Positions 25,193-33,493 of a stretch of 55,398 bases of DNA are shown piece after piece. The stretch is from the IMG/VR virus record IMGVR_UViG_3300027741_000080, positions 1 through 55,398 of that record; one strand, given 5' to 3'. The position numbers and the translations under genes are program-made. The DNA is from a virus. Numbering within the stretch: the first letter of the stretch is position 1; each line of letters begins with the position of its first letter. Under the pieces are notes generated by a model. The model did no database searches. It worked only from the letters and a program-made list of their open reading frames with translations, and was not told where the DNA came from.

Positions 25193-25877
25193 CGTAAGTG
25201 AACTTCCTGTACGTCGTAAATCATGGTTAGCAATTGCTAACATTCCAGCAAACCGACGTGGTTGGGAATTGTCTGATTGCAAAGAAGTAACTAGCACTGA
25301 TATCAAACGTATTTCTACTTGGGTTAACAAAGTTAAATCTGGGGAAGTAATTCGTGCTGAAGGTAAACCTAAGTGTGGTGTAGGACTATTACTTGTAGGT
25401 GAGCCAGGTCATGGTAAAACTACATTGGCGTTAACTATTTTGCAGACTATGCTTCGCACGTTTTCAATGGATGAGTTTGTAGTTGGTGATGGTAGGGTTT
25501 TAGTTAAGCCTTGTTATTTTGCTACTTACAATGACATTATTGAACTTAAAGGTAAATTGATAAGCAAGGATCATACTGATGAGCAAGAGCGTTTGTTTTT
25601 AGGTATGCATGGTGAGTGTGATGATGATGCTTACAATGTTCGAGTATTAGTTATTGATGATGTTGGTAAGGAACATGTTTCTGGCAGTGGTTGGAATAAA
25701 AACTTACTTCATCACATACTACGTACCAGATTTAATCTTGGACTTCCTACTATAATTACTACAAATTTGCCCGTTGAATCGTGGTCAGCAGCTTATGGAG
25801 AAGCAACTGGCTCGTTTATACATGAAGCTTTTGTGACAATTCAACTAGAATCAATTAAGGGAGATTTACGCAAATGA
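25185..25877 (+). CDS. DnaC-like AAA+ helicase loader
   Basis: This protein is 230 residues from the ATG with GGGGAA upstream; the longer in-frame start at 25104 is unlikely because it overlaps the preceding small gene. Walker A is GEPGHGKT at residues 72-79, Walker B VLVIDDVG at 144-151, and the sensor-1 region TTNLP at 182-186. The order and spacing fit DnaC/IstB-type ATPases that deliver DnaB-type helicase to an origin. The gene sits between the initiator and the DnaB-type helicase. Confidence 0.85.
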   Translation: MINVSELPVRRKSWLAIANIPANRRGWELSDCKEVTSTDIKRISTWVNKVKSGEVIRAEGKPKCGVGLLLVGEPGHGKTTLALTILQTMLRTFSMDEFVVGDGRVLVKPCYFATYNDIIELKGKLISKDHTDEQERLFLGMHGECDDDAYNVRVLVIDDVGKEHVSGSGWNKNLLHHILRTRFNLGLPTIITTNLPVESWSAAYGEATGSFIHEAFVTIQLESIKGDLRK

Positions 25878-26185
25878 GCGAGGAAGTCATGGAAGACACA
25901 AAGTTAGTCCAGATTTTTTTAGGTGGAGCGGGTACACCAGGTCCAGGCATATTTGAAGTAAGCATTACAAAAGATAAAGACTTTATTTGTACATGCCCAG
26001 GTTATATGGGACGTTCCATATGCAAACATACTAGGTTTGTATCTTCACGAGTTAAGCAAAATAATGGCACTTACCCTTTAGAGATTTCTACCCGCGTAAC
26101 TGATGATGATGCAAACAAAGCTCAAGAATCTCCAGAAGAGTTTCGTAGGTTTATTATTAAATTCGGAAAAATAGAAGTCTGTTAA
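25874..26185 (+). CDS. Small SWIM-type zinc-finger-like protein
   Basis: This 103-residue protein contains FICTCPGYMGRSICKHTRFV (about residues 52-71), a C-x-C...C-x-H arrangement typical of SWIM zinc-binding segments. The rest is unremarkable. It overlaps the loader gene by 4 bases and lies in the replication operon, so DNA or helicase binding is plausible; no catalytic motif is seen. Confidence 0.6.
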   Translation: MSEEVMEDTKLVQIFLGGAGTPGPGIFEVSITKDKDFICTCPGYMGRSICKHTRFVSSRVKQNNGTYPLEISTRVTDDDANKAQESPEEFRRFIIKFGKIEVC

Positions 26186-26188
26186 ATC

Positions 26189-26584
26189 ATGTATAAAGGG
26201 GACATCAGTAATAGCATGCCAAAGCGTGTACTTGTAAACGCTGACATACTTATTGTGAAGATGCCTACTACCAAAAAGAAATTTAAAATTTTTAAAGTTA
26301 AATCGCATCATCTTGTTTTTGATAGGTTTTTGCTTAACAAATTTTTTCAATACGCTACTCGTATGAGTTTAACTTTAGAGTTAGTTTCGTTTGAGTACAA
26401 ACCTAATGAATTAGAAGTAATATATAACGACTTAGACCGTGCAGGTCTCAACCCATTCAGAGCATTTATGTATTATCCTTCTCCCAAGAAGTTAGTATCT
26501 GACCTTCCTTATCGACCAGAAGTTCTAGGTGTAATTGACCCAGAGCATCAATTAATGTATGGTCGCTGGGGATTAGACTTTTAG
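26189..26584 (+). CDS. Conserved phage protein, possibly degenerate HAD-like
   Basis: This 131-residue protein may really start at the second Met (26216), since neither ATG has an ideal ribosome site. The opening strand RVLVNADILIVK and the end AFMYYPSPKKLVSDLPYRPE, VLGVIDPEHQLMYGRWGLDF resemble small proteins next to actinophage helicase genes that look like reduced HAD folds, where a strand with Asp pairs with a distal 'Y.SP..L...L.YRPEV..V.D'. The catalytic DxD is not clearly present, so phosphatase activity should not be assumed. Confidence 0.5.
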   Translation: MYKGDISNSMPKRVLVNADILIVKMPTTKKKFKIFKVKSHHLVFDRFLLNKFFQYATRMSLTLELVSFEYKPNELEVIYNDLDRAGLNPFRAFMYYPSPKKLVSDLPYRPEVLGVIDPEHQLMYGRWGLDF

Positions 26585-26592
26585 GACAACAT

Positions 26593-27822
26593 ATGAATTA
26601 TGAACATCTATTAATAAGCCGAGCATTATCTGAACGAAGTTTAAGTTATTTACTTGAGCGTGGGGTATCAGACCAATGGTTTTCTAATGAAGACGACAAG
26701 CGCGTTTGGACTTTTGCTAAAAGTCATCTTACTAACTACGGTGAGGTTCCTAGTCTTGATGTAATTAAAGCTAACTTTCCTACATATGTAGTAGCCACTG
26801 TTGCTGACTCACTTGATTTTTTAGTTGACGAAGTCGTAAAGACACAACGTACAGGTATTATCAACACTGCTATTCGTAACGCTATTGAAGAAATTGAAAA
26901 GTTTGGTAATCATGAGAATGCTGTTTCTATTTTGCAGAAAGGATTCTCGCATTTAGACGACAACGGATTTAGTGCAATCAGTGATATTGACATTACGCAA
27001 AACACTGAGGTTCGTTGGGAAGAATATCTTGAGCGTAAAAATTTACCTAACGGACTTCGTGGCATACCTACAGGTTTTCCAACTATTGACCAAGCAACTA
27101 GTGGTCTACAACCAGGTCAGTTAGTTGTTATTGTTGCTCCACCTAAAACAGGTAAGTCAACACTTGCCCTGCAAATGGCACACAACGTACATAGCAGTGG
27201 CAAGGTACCTGTGTTTCAGTCATTTGAAATGAGCAATCAAGAACAGTTAACTCGTTACGATGCAATGCGCTCACGTATTTCACATCATCGTTTAACCACA
27301 GGTACTCTTACTACAGAAGAAGAAACACGTTACCAAGGTAAGTTGCGTGGCATGGCAATGCTACAGCATAAGTTTTGGCTTACTGATTCCTCAGCAGCAT
27401 CTGTTATCTCAGGTATTGCCAACAAGATTCAACAACTTCAACCAGATGTACTTTTCATTGACGGTGTTTACTTAATGCTGGATGAGCAATCAGGTGAGGC
27501 TAACACTGCGTTGGCTTTGACTAACATCACACGTAGCATGAAACGTCTTGCACAAAAGTTTCAGATTCCTATTGTTATCACTACTCAGACTTTGCGTTGG
27601 AAGATGCACAAGGGTAACGTAACTGTTGACTCTATTGGTTACTCATCATCATTTTTGCAGGATGCCGATGTTGTTTTTGGTTTACAACAAGAAGATGAAA
27701 ACGTAGACGACACTCGTTTGCTTAAGGTTCTTGCAAGTCGTAATTCAGGACCACTTGAGGTTTCTCTTGTATGGGCTTGGGACACAGGAGAGTTCCGCGA
27801 GATTAGTGGTGATGACATGTGA
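26593..27822 (+). CDS. DnaB-like replicative helicase
   Basis: This 409-residue hexameric helicase of the RecA-like SF4 class has an N-terminal helical domain (residues 1-140), a linker, and Walker A APPKTGKST at residues 182-190. Further on are the Gln/Arg-rich conserved strands (QSFEMSNQEQ), Walker B-like VLFIDGVYLM and a downstream ITTQTLRW. It should unwind DNA ahead of the family A polymerase. It ends with a four-base GTGA overlap with the primase gene, so the two are probably translated in proportion. Confidence 0.9.
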   Translation: MNYEHLLISRALSERSLSYLLERGVSDQWFSNEDDKRVWTFAKSHLTNYGEVPSLDVIKANFPTYVVATVADSLDFLVDEVVKTQRTGIINTAIRNAIEEIEKFGNHENAVSILQKGFSHLDDNGFSAISDIDITQNTEVRWEEYLERKNLPNGLRGIPTGFPTIDQATSGLQPGQLVVIVAPPKTGKSTLALQMAHNVHSSGKVPVFQSFEMSNQEQLTRYDAMRSRISHHRLTTGTLTTEEETRYQGKLRGMAMLQHKFWLTDSSAASVISGIANKIQQLQPDVLFIDGVYLMLDEQSGEANTALALTNITRSMKRLAQKFQIPIVITTQTLRWKMHKGNVTVDSIGYSSSFLQDADVVFGLQQEDENVDDTRLLKVLASRNSGPLEVSLVWAWDTGEFREISGDDM

Positions 27823-28745
27823 CCGTAGATGAAATGGAACGTGTACTAGAAGACTTAGGTATAGAACACGCAGGTAGTACTGGAAACGAAGTTCGTGGGT
27901 ATTGCCCAATGCATGAACAACGAACAGGTAAGAAAGACCGTAATCCTTCTTGGTTTATTAATGCTGATAGTGGTGCTTTCATTTGTTTTTCATGCGAGTA
28001 TAAAGGTAACGTTGTAACTCTTACAGCTGATCTTCGAGGTACATCTTATGATGATGCTAAAGATTGGTTAAACACAGGCGGCGATCTTATGGAAGCTTTT
28101 GAGCGGGCTATAAGCAAACCTAAAGAAGTATTTGAAGAGTTGGTTTACATATCAGAAGCATCCCTTGCAGGTTTTACAGACCCACCTATTGAAGCTTTAC
28201 AGGCTAGAGGATTAACATTAGAAGCCGTACAACAATACGGACTTAAGTGGGAACCTCAAAGCGAGAGTTGGATTATTCCTATCCGTGACCCAGAGAACAA
28301 TAAGTTACAGGGTTGGCAAATTAAATCGTTCAACGGTAGACACTTCCGCAATTATCCTGTAGGTGTAAAGAAATCAAACGGATTGTTTGGATTTAACCAG
28401 TACACAGGTGGAGATATGATAGTTGTTGAGTCTCCATTAGACGTAGTACGCCTTGCTTCTATTGGAATTTCTGGGGGAATTGCTGTATATGGTGCATTAA
28501 TTTCAGACATTCAACTGAAATACATACGTTCCGCTGATAGACTTATACTTGCTTTGGATGCTGATGAGGCAGGGCAAACGTCCTCTCTTAAATTAGTACA
28601 AATGACTAAGACTCATAACTTTGAGGCTTGGTTCTTTGATTACTCAGGTACTTCTATGAAAGACATAGGTGGTATGAGTAAGGCAGAAGTACTAGCAGGT
28701 CTTGAATCTGCGCGACATTCAATTCGTTACGCTACTAAACTATAG
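27819..28745 (+). CDS. DnaG-type primase (CHC2 zinc finger and Toprim)
   Basis: This 308-residue protein starts at GTG overlapping the helicase stop. The zinc finger uses C29, H32, C56 and C59 (GYCPMHEQ ... FICFSCEYKG). The Toprim region (about residues 200-265) has MIVVESPLDVVRLASIG and a downstream LILALDADEAGQ, which supply the conserved Glu and Asp-x-Asp. It lacks a C-terminal helicase-binding domain, so it is shorter than cellular DnaG. It makes RNA primers at the fork. Confidence 0.85.
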   Translation: MTVDEMERVLEDLGIEHAGSTGNEVRGYCPMHEQRTGKKDRNPSWFINADSGAFICFSCEYKGNVVTLTADLRGTSYDDAKDWLNTGGDLMEAFERAISKPKEVFEELVYISEASLAGFTDPPIEALQARGLTLEAVQQYGLKWEPQSESWIIPIRDPENNKLQGWQIKSFNGRHFRNYPVGVKKSNGLFGFNQYTGGDMIVVESPLDVVRLASIGISGGIAVYGALISDIQLKYIRSADRLILALDADEAGQTSSLKLVQMTKTHNFEAWFFDYSGTSMKDIGGMSKAEVLAGLESARHSIRYATKL

Positions 28746-28753
28746 GAGAGATA

Positions 28754-29170
28754 ATGGCATTACCCATTATAAATGGTAAGATAACTTGCCCCTTTGGTAA
28801 GCCTGGGGCTATGTGGTCCTCTGGACGCCACGAAGGAGTAGATTTTGCTGTACCAGCAGGAACACCTGTTCATGCTGTTGCTGACGGAACTGTTGCTGGA
28901 ATTGGTACTTGGGGTGCAGCTTTTGGCAAGCATTCTGTAATTATCAATCACGGTAGAAGCACAATGTGCATTTATGCACACTTGATGTCTAATACCGTTA
29001 AAGCTGGTGACAAAGTAACTAAAGGCCAACAGATTGGTCTTTCAGGAGGACGTCCAGGCCACGCAGAAGACGGAAACGTAACTGGTCCTCATTTACATTT
29101 TGAACTACAAAAAGGTCCAGGTTGGGTTCGCGGTGGCGGTCAAGACCCTGCTGCAATCCTTGCTGTATAA
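28754..29170 (+). CDS. M23-family peptidoglycan endopeptidase
   Basis: This 138-residue protein is essentially one LytM/M23 domain. Zinc ligands and catalytic residues are visible: H26 and D30 in GRHEGVDF, H76 in YAHL and H113/H115 in GPHLHFELQK. It should cut peptide cross-links in the cell wall. No signal peptide or wall-binding domain is present, so it needs a holin or release with the virion. It is the last gene before a terminator at the end of the replication operon, with GGAGAG as ribosome site. Confidence 0.9.
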   Translation: MALPIINGKITCPFGKPGAMWSSGRHEGVDFAVPAGTPVHAVADGTVAGIGTWGAAFGKHSVIINHGRSTMCIYAHLMSNTVKAGDKVTKGQQIGLSGGRPGHAEDGNVTGPHLHFELQKGPGWVRGGGQDPAAILAV

Positions 29171-29186
29171 TTAAACACATAAGAAA

Positions 29187-29214
29187 AGCCCAGGTTGCAG
29201 CCTGGGTTTTTTTT
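29187..29214 (+). terminator. Strong intrinsic terminator
   Basis: CCCAGG and CCTGGG arms flank a six-base loop and are followed by eight T residues. It closes the helicase-primase-M23 operon. Confidence 0.85.
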
Positions 29215-29215
29215 A

Positions 29216-29224
29216 TGCTAGAGT
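29216..29224 (+). promoter_or_regulatory. Extended -10 promoter (TGC-TAGAGT)
   Basis: TGCTAGAGT lies at the end of the terminator's T run. It belongs to a recurring TGCTA-type set in this window. A TTGCAG 18 bases upstream of the hexamer may serve as -35. The start codon is 29 bases downstream with AAGGAG. Confidence 0.45.
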
Positions 29225-29253
29225 ATCTTTATCCATTCATTAAGGAGAACTAA

Positions 29254-29475
29254 ATGGTAATCGCACTAAGCATTCTTGCAGTACTTGTACTTGTTATTGC
29301 AGGCGTAGTTGTATCACGTAACAAGAAGTTACAGCATGCTCTTGTTCAAGCAGCCAAAGATATACAGGCTAATCCAGATGTTCAAGCTTTTGAAAAAAAG
29401 ATTGAACAAGAAGCCATCTCTAAGGCAACTTCTGTAGTAGAAGAAAAAGTAAACAAAGTTACTAAGAAAAAGTAA
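29254..29475 (+). CDS. Single-helix membrane protein
   Basis: This 73-residue protein has an N-terminal hydrophobic helix (VIALSILAVLVLVIAGVVV, residues 2-20) followed by a basic stop-transfer (SRNKK) and a charged coiled-coil-like tail rich in Lys and Glu, ending TKKK. It is probably anchored in the host inner membrane with the tail in the cytoplasm. Location next to the M23 peptidase and the P60 enzyme hints at lysis or surface biology, but holin activity cannot be shown from sequence. It overlaps the helicase start by one base. Confidence 0.55.
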   Translation: MVIALSILAVLVLVIAGVVVSRNKKLQHALVQAAKDIQANPDVQAFEKKIEQEAISKATSVVEEKVNKVTKKK

Positions 29476-31061
29476 TGTTTACGGGGACTCTACTGCCCTA
29501 TCAAGTTGAAGCCGTAGATCGTATGTGCGAGCGTAGAAATATGCTTGTTGCATACGATCTCGGCCTCGGCAAAACGGTTCTTACAATTGCTGCTATAGAA
29601 CGGTTAATGGGGGAAAATGAAATTGATGAACCAGGAATTGTTGTATGTTTATCTAGTCTTAAATATCAATGGGCTGGGGCTATTGAAAAATTTACAGGTG
29701 GTACATCTAAAGCACTTGTAATTGATGGCACTCCTAAGCAACGCGCTTCTCAATATGCAGAGGCGGAAGACTGGGTAAATTCTGGCGTTGATTACATAAT
29801 CATGAACTACGAACAAGTAGTTAATGACTGGGCACAAGTTAGTAAGTTACCTCGCGGATTTGTTGTATTAGATGAAGCCACCGCTATTAAATCTTTTAAA
29901 TCTAAACGTTCTAAGCAAGTAAAGAGACTTGGCAATGCGCCATATAAATTTGCTCTTACAGGAACACCTATTGAAAATGGAAAACCAGAAGAACTGTATT
30001 CAATTATGCAGTTTGTAGATCAAGGAGTGTTAGGTCGTTTTGATATTTTTGATTCAACATTTATCGTTCGTAATACTTGGGGCGGTGTTGATAGGTATAG
30101 AAACATACCTACGTTACATACGAAAATGAAAGAAGCTTCCGTTAGGAAGTCACAAAAAGACCCAGACGTAGCACCATATCTACCAGACTCAATTCATAAA
30201 GACCCTATTCTAGTTTACTTTGATCGTAAGTCAGCAAAACTATATAGAAAAATTGTAGACGATTTACTTCTTGAGCTTGACAATGCGCAAACTTTGTTTG
30301 GTGGGTCGTTTAACATATTGTCTCACTATGGATATAACTCTCAAGGCGGAAACCAAGCTGATGAGTTAAGAGGTAAAATTATGTCTAAAGTAACGTGCCT
30401 TAAAATGCTTTGCTCACACCCAGAATTAATTAAGTTAAGCGGTGAAAGGTATGAACAACTTGGAGGCTCGGGTTCTCAATATGCCAACATGCTATTGCTA
30501 GAAGGATTACTAGATGGCGTCACGTCTTCACCTAAATTAGAAGCGCTTATTACTTACGTTACTGACTTTTTAGATATCAATCCAGACAACAAAGTAGTAA
30601 TTTTTGCTACTTATGTAGATATGGTAGATATGATTCAAGATAGACTAGGACTAGAACGTTCTCGTACTTACACAGGGCAGTTGGATGCTAAAACTAAAGA
30701 ACATAATAAACTTGAATTTAACACTAATCCTGATGTGCGTATTCTTATCAGTAGTGACGCTGGTGGTTATGGTGTTGACTTGCCTGCTGCCAATTTACTT
30801 ATTAATTACGACATGCCTTGGTCGTCTGGACTTGCTACTCAGCGTAATGGGCGTATCAAAAGAGCCTCATCAACATGGGAAACCATTGTAATCCAAGATT
30901 TTTTGGTTTCAGGTTCTATTGAAGTACGTCAACACGAGGCCTTACAACAAAAAAACTCCATTGCTGATGCTGTTATGGATGGTAAAGGCATTGATGATAA
31001 AGGCGGAGTAGACCTTACATTAGGCTCTTTAAAGTCATTTATTCAAGGAACTTCAGTTTAA
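29475..31061 (+). CDS. SNF2/SF2-type DNA helicase-translocase
   Basis: This 528-residue protein shows SF2 motifs. Motif I is DLGLGKT at residues 28-34, motif II is a DEAT box at 133-136, and motif III is TGTP at 162-165. The C-terminal helicase lobe reads VVIFATYVDMVDMIQ ... ISSDAGGYGVDLPAANLLIN and then the arginine-bearing QRNGRIKRASS. Such phage SNF2 proteins act in replication or recombination, or help restart forks. The length is typical of the minimal two-lobe form without accessory domains. Confidence 0.9.
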   Translation: MFTGTLLPYQVEAVDRMCERRNMLVAYDLGLGKTVLTIAAIERLMGENEIDEPGIVVCLSSLKYQWAGAIEKFTGGTSKALVIDGTPKQRASQYAEAEDWVNSGVDYIIMNYEQVVNDWAQVSKLPRGFVVLDEATAIKSFKSKRSKQVKRLGNAPYKFALTGTPIENGKPEELYSIMQFVDQGVLGRFDIFDSTFIVRNTWGGVDRYRNIPTLHTKMKEASVRKSQKDPDVAPYLPDSIHKDPILVYFDRKSAKLYRKIVDDLLLELDNAQTLFGGSFNILSHYGYNSQGGNQADELRGKIMSKVTCLKMLCSHPELIKLSGERYEQLGGSGSQYANMLLLEGLLDGVTSSPKLEALITYVTDFLDINPDNKVVIFATYVDMVDMIQDRLGLERSRTYTGQLDAKTKEHNKLEFNTNPDVRILISSDAGGYGVDLPAANLLINYDMPWSSGLATQRNGRIKRASSTWETIVIQDFLVSGSIEVRQHEALQQKNSIADAVMDGKGIDDKGGVDLTLGSLKSFIQGTSV

Positions 31062-31079
31062 GTAATACACCTTGTCTAT

Positions 31080-31108
31080 TTGAACCCTACTTTTTTTTAT
31101 GCTAGGGT
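31080..31108 (+). promoter_or_regulatory. Promoter TTGAAC-N17-TAGGGT with TGC extension
   Basis: TTGAAC at 31080-31085, a 17-base spacer and TAGGGT at 31103-31108, preceded by TGC. The start codon of the next gene is only 8 bases past the -10, so transcript and start codon nearly coincide. Confidence 0.5.
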
Positions 31109-31116
31109 AGAAGTGT

Positions 31117-31590
31117 ATGTTAGACAGAACCAAACGTCTGACCACCGCCGTGGCGCTTCTTACAAGTTTACTTGTATCGCTACCCACAGCCCAGGGTCAG
31201 GCTAATGCTAATGAAATGCAGACAAAAATCGAAACAATAGTTACGGTTAAATCAACTGTATCTATTGCTAAACAATATATCGGAACCCCGTACTGTCGGG
31301 GTGGAAATAACCCCAGATGCTTTGATTGCTCTGGATTTACAAAATACGTATATAACCAACAGGGCATTAAGTTGCCATCAACCGCACAAGGTCAATACCG
31401 TATTGCCACAAGAGTTGCTACCTCAAAAGCAAAACCAGGAGACTTAGTATTTTTTATTACTAAGCATGGTTACGTTTACCACGTTGCAATTTATGTAGGT
31501 AATGGAAAGGTTATTCATTCGCCTAAGCACGGACACCGTGTACGAATAGAAAGTATCTGGACGTCTAACGTCCGCTATGGTAGGATTTAA
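31117..31590 (+). CDS. Secreted NlpC/P60 peptidoglycan hydrolase
   Basis: This 157-residue protein has a signal peptide (KR at 6-7, hydrophobic run AVALLTSLLVSL, small residues before position 32), then an NlpC/P60 domain. The catalytic Cys71 sits in FDCSGF, with His122 in YHVAIYVG and His134 in IHSPK. It should cleave the gamma-D-Glu to diamino acid bond in the wall. Export signals make a holin unnecessary for it. Its promoter places the start codon at or near the transcript's 5' end. tRNA genes follow. Confidence 0.9.
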   Translation: MLDRTKRLTTAVALLTSLLVSLPTAQGQANANEMQTKIETIVTVKSTVSIAKQYIGTPYCRGGNNPRCFDCSGFTKYVYNQQGIKLPSTAQGQYRIATRVATSKAKPGDLVFFITKHGYVYHVAIYVGNGKVIHSPKHGHRVRIESIWTSNVRYGRI

Positions 31591-31597
31591 ACTACCA

Positions 31598-31669
31598 GCC
31601 TCCTTAGCTCAGTGGTAGAGCGTCGCTCTTGTAAAGCGAATGTCATCCGTTCAAATCGGATAGGGGGCT
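31598..31669 (+). tRNA. tRNA-Thr (TGT)
   Basis: The acceptor arms GCCTCCT and AGGGGGC pair with one G-T wobble. The anticodon loop CTTGTAA gives TGT. The T-arm is ATCCG-TTCAAAT-CGGAT. CCA is not encoded. It is the first of three tRNA genes in a row. Confidence 0.9.
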
Positions 31670-31675
31670 CGTAAG

Positions 31676-31754
31676 GCTAGACATGCCCTAAGGTGGGGCA
31701 GCGGACTGTAAATCCGTCGCGCAAGCATGCTTGGTTCGATTCCAAGGTCTAGCA
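31676..31754 (+). tRNA. tRNA-Tyr (GTA)
   Basis: Acceptor arms GCTAGAC and GTCTAGC pair fully. The anticodon stem-loop GCGGA-CTGTAAA-TCCGT gives GTA. A long variable arm of about 12 bases fits the type II class to which bacterial tRNA-Tyr belongs. The T-loop is TTCGATT. Confidence 0.88.
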
Positions 31755-31758
31755 CTAA

Positions 31759-31830
31759 TCCCTGCTAGCTCAATGGCAGAGCGTTCGACTGTTAATCGAA
31801 ATGTTCGTGGTTCGAGTCCACGGCGGGGAG
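31759..31830 (+). tRNA. tRNA-Asn (GTT)
   Basis: Acceptor arms TCCCTGC and GCGGGGA pair with one wobble. The anticodon loop CTGTTAA gives GTT. The T-arm is CGTGG-TTCGAGT-CCACG. CCA is not encoded. Confidence 0.9.
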
Positions 31831-31895
31831 CAAGCCAAGATTATTATTCTTTCTTCGGGTAAACTTTATGTATTGCCCTTAGGAGAGAACTGGCA

Positions 31896-33170
31896 TTGAA
31901 ATCTTTTAAAATTTTTGCTGCTTTGGCATTTGCATTTGTTTTTCCGTTAAGTGTTGTTCAAGCAGATACCAGCCCTATACCTGGAGTTTTGGTGTCTGTG
32001 TACGATGTCTTAGGGCAAAATAATGCTCCTGAGTTACCCGCAGACGCTCAACCTACTTGCAGCATGATATTAGAGGACATCACACATTCCTTTGATGAGT
32101 CTCCTTTATGTGGGTTAACAGAGGATTTTATTGTCCATTACACAGGATACATAACCCCAACAACTGACTCAAACTTAGAGTTTATGCCTCAAGCAGATGA
32201 CGGTGCACGTTTATCTATTGACGGAAAACTTCTTGTTAACGACTGGTACGACAAGGGCGGAGGCGGTTCAGTTAGTGAGTCCATACCCGCTAAAGCTGGC
32301 GTATCTATGGCTATTGATTTGTGGTACTACGAAAATGGTGGGGGCGCATGGCTTCAGTTGTGGTGGATGCACGACAACACATGGGAATTAGTACCTACAA
32401 CAGTGTTGTCTACGGAGCCGTTCCCGCAGCCCACAGAAATAGTAACGCCCACACCGACAGACTCACCAACACCAGAGCCGTCACCATCAGACACACCGAC
32501 AGTAGAACCGACCCCAGAACCTTCAGACACCTCAACACTTGAACCAACGCCTGAGCCAGTACCAAGCATTGAGCCAAGTTTGGACCCAGAGCCAACACCA
32601 ATACCTGAACCTATTCAAAGCGAATCACCAACTCCTGAACCCACACCCGAAGAAACACTTACACCATCACCAGAACCGACTCCTGAAATTGTTGTACCAA
32701 CGCCAGTAGAGACACAGACTCCAGAGCCTGAACCGACTGCGAGTGTTGAACCACCTTTGGAGCCAGAGCCTACACCAATACTTGAACCTACTCAAAACGT
32801 AACACCTGAGCCTCCTACTACGGTAACTGAATTGTTAAACCAGTATACCCCTGATGAGGCCATCCCATTTGATGTGCTTATGGCTTCGGGTATTGACTAC
32901 AGTGAGCTACCTCCAGATCAACCAATTACTTTGGAAAATGGTGTAGTGCTTACCGCTGCAGTGGCAGATGCGCTTCAACTTTTTGAAAACCCATCCGAGT
33001 TATTGTCAGCGGTATTTACAAACCCAGGAAAAGCTTTAAAGGCTCTTTCTAATGTAGGTGCAGATATGACACCTGCTACCCGTAAGAAAGCACAGCAGGC
33101 TGCCGTACCAGCAGTCATTGTGACCCAAATTATCTCTGGTACAGCCTCCCTATTGATAAGGAAACCATAA
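31896..33170 (+). CDS. Secreted PA14-domain protein with Pro/Glu/Thr stalk
   Basis: This protein is 424 residues from a TTG with AGGAGAG upstream. Residues 1-23 are a signal peptide (FAALAFAFVFPLSVVQA). Residues about 30-160 are PA14-like (VHYTGYITPTTDSNLEF, then DDGARLSIDGKLLVNDWYDK), a beta-barrel that commonly binds sugars. About 150 residues of Thr-Pro/Glu-Pro repeats form a stalk. The last 110 residues are helical and unfamiliar (EAIPFDVLMASGIDYSELPP). There is no sorting signal or clear membrane helix. It is a cell-surface or released protein made during infection; blocking superinfection or binding neighbours is speculation. It is followed by a small membrane gene with overlap. Confidence 0.8.
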   Translation: MKSFKIFAALAFAFVFPLSVVQADTSPIPGVLVSVYDVLGQNNAPELPADAQPTCSMILEDITHSFDESPLCGLTEDFIVHYTGYITPTTDSNLEFMPQADDGARLSIDGKLLVNDWYDKGGGGSVSESIPAKAGVSMAIDLWYYENGGGAWLQLWWMHDNTWELVPTTVLSTEPFPQPTEIVTPTPTDSPTPEPSPSDTPTVEPTPEPSDTSTLEPTPEPVPSIEPSLDPEPTPIPEPIQSESPTPEPTPEETLTPSPEPTPEIVVPTPVETQTPEPEPTASVEPPLEPEPTPILEPTQNVTPEPPTTVTELLNQYTPDEAIPFDVLMASGIDYSELPPDQPITLENGVVLTAAVADALQLFENPSELLSAVFTNPGKALKALSNVGADMTPATRKKAQQAAVPAVIVTQIISGTASLLIRKP

Positions 33171-33352
33171 TGAAACTACTTAAGTGGTTCGCTAACGCAT
33201 TTATTGAAACACTAAACCAATTATGGACATTGCTTGGCATGTTTGTAGCGTGGTGTGTGCTTGATGGTTCAGCCAAAACTGTTGTGGGATATGCCATTTT
33301 ATTAACATTATTAATGTGGCTCATAACTATTGGCTTGCGTGACCAAGAATAA
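33170..33352 (+). CDS. Two-helix small membrane protein
   Basis: This 60-residue protein has two hydrophobic segments (about residues 15-32 and 38-56: LWTLLGMFVAWCVL and VVGYAILLTLLMWLITIGL) and charged ends. Size and topology fit a holin or a membrane anchor. It starts one base inside the PA14 gene's stop, so the two proteins are probably produced together. Without a lysis assay, holin and partner/anchor remain open. Confidence 0.6.
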   Translation: MKLLKWFANAFIETLNQLWTLLGMFVAWCVLDGSAKTVVGYAILLTLLMWLITIGLRDQE

Positions 33353-33367
33353 TTGTGATAAGTTAAA

Positions 33368-33431
33368 AGGTGCTCCTCAACACGCAAACCTGGGCGATTG
33401 CCCTATGGGTAAGCCTCGTTGAGGAGCACCT
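33368..33431. ncRNA. Structured RNA element: 14-bp stem with internal hairpin
   Basis: AGGTGCTCCTCAAC (33368-33381) pairs perfectly with GTTGAGGAGCACCT (33418-33431). The 36-base interior holds a second hairpin, GGGC-GATT-GCCC (33392-33403), and AACTTTTTAA follows. It lies between the PA14/membrane operon and the next promoter. It could be a terminator, a processed small RNA or a protein-binding element; the long loop is unusual for a plain terminator. Confidence 0.55.
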
Positions 33432-33481
33432 AACTTTTTAATTAAAACCTGTTTTCTTGTAAATTTGTCAGTACAGGCAGG

Positions 33482-33487
33482 TATAAT
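33482..33487 (+). promoter_or_regulatory. Consensus -10 (TATAAT) of a leaderless promoter
   Basis: TATAAT ends six bases before the ATG of the RHH gene, so transcription should begin at the start codon itself. A TTGTAA lies 19 bases upstream of the hexamer as a weak -35. Confidence 0.55.
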
Positions 33488-33493
33488 ATAAAT

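Noticed and set aside
32440-32800. Repetitive DNA that could be taken for a CRISPR array
   Set aside because: The repeats are coding (Thr-Pro/Glu-Pro stalk), in frame with variable spacing, and no cas genes are present.
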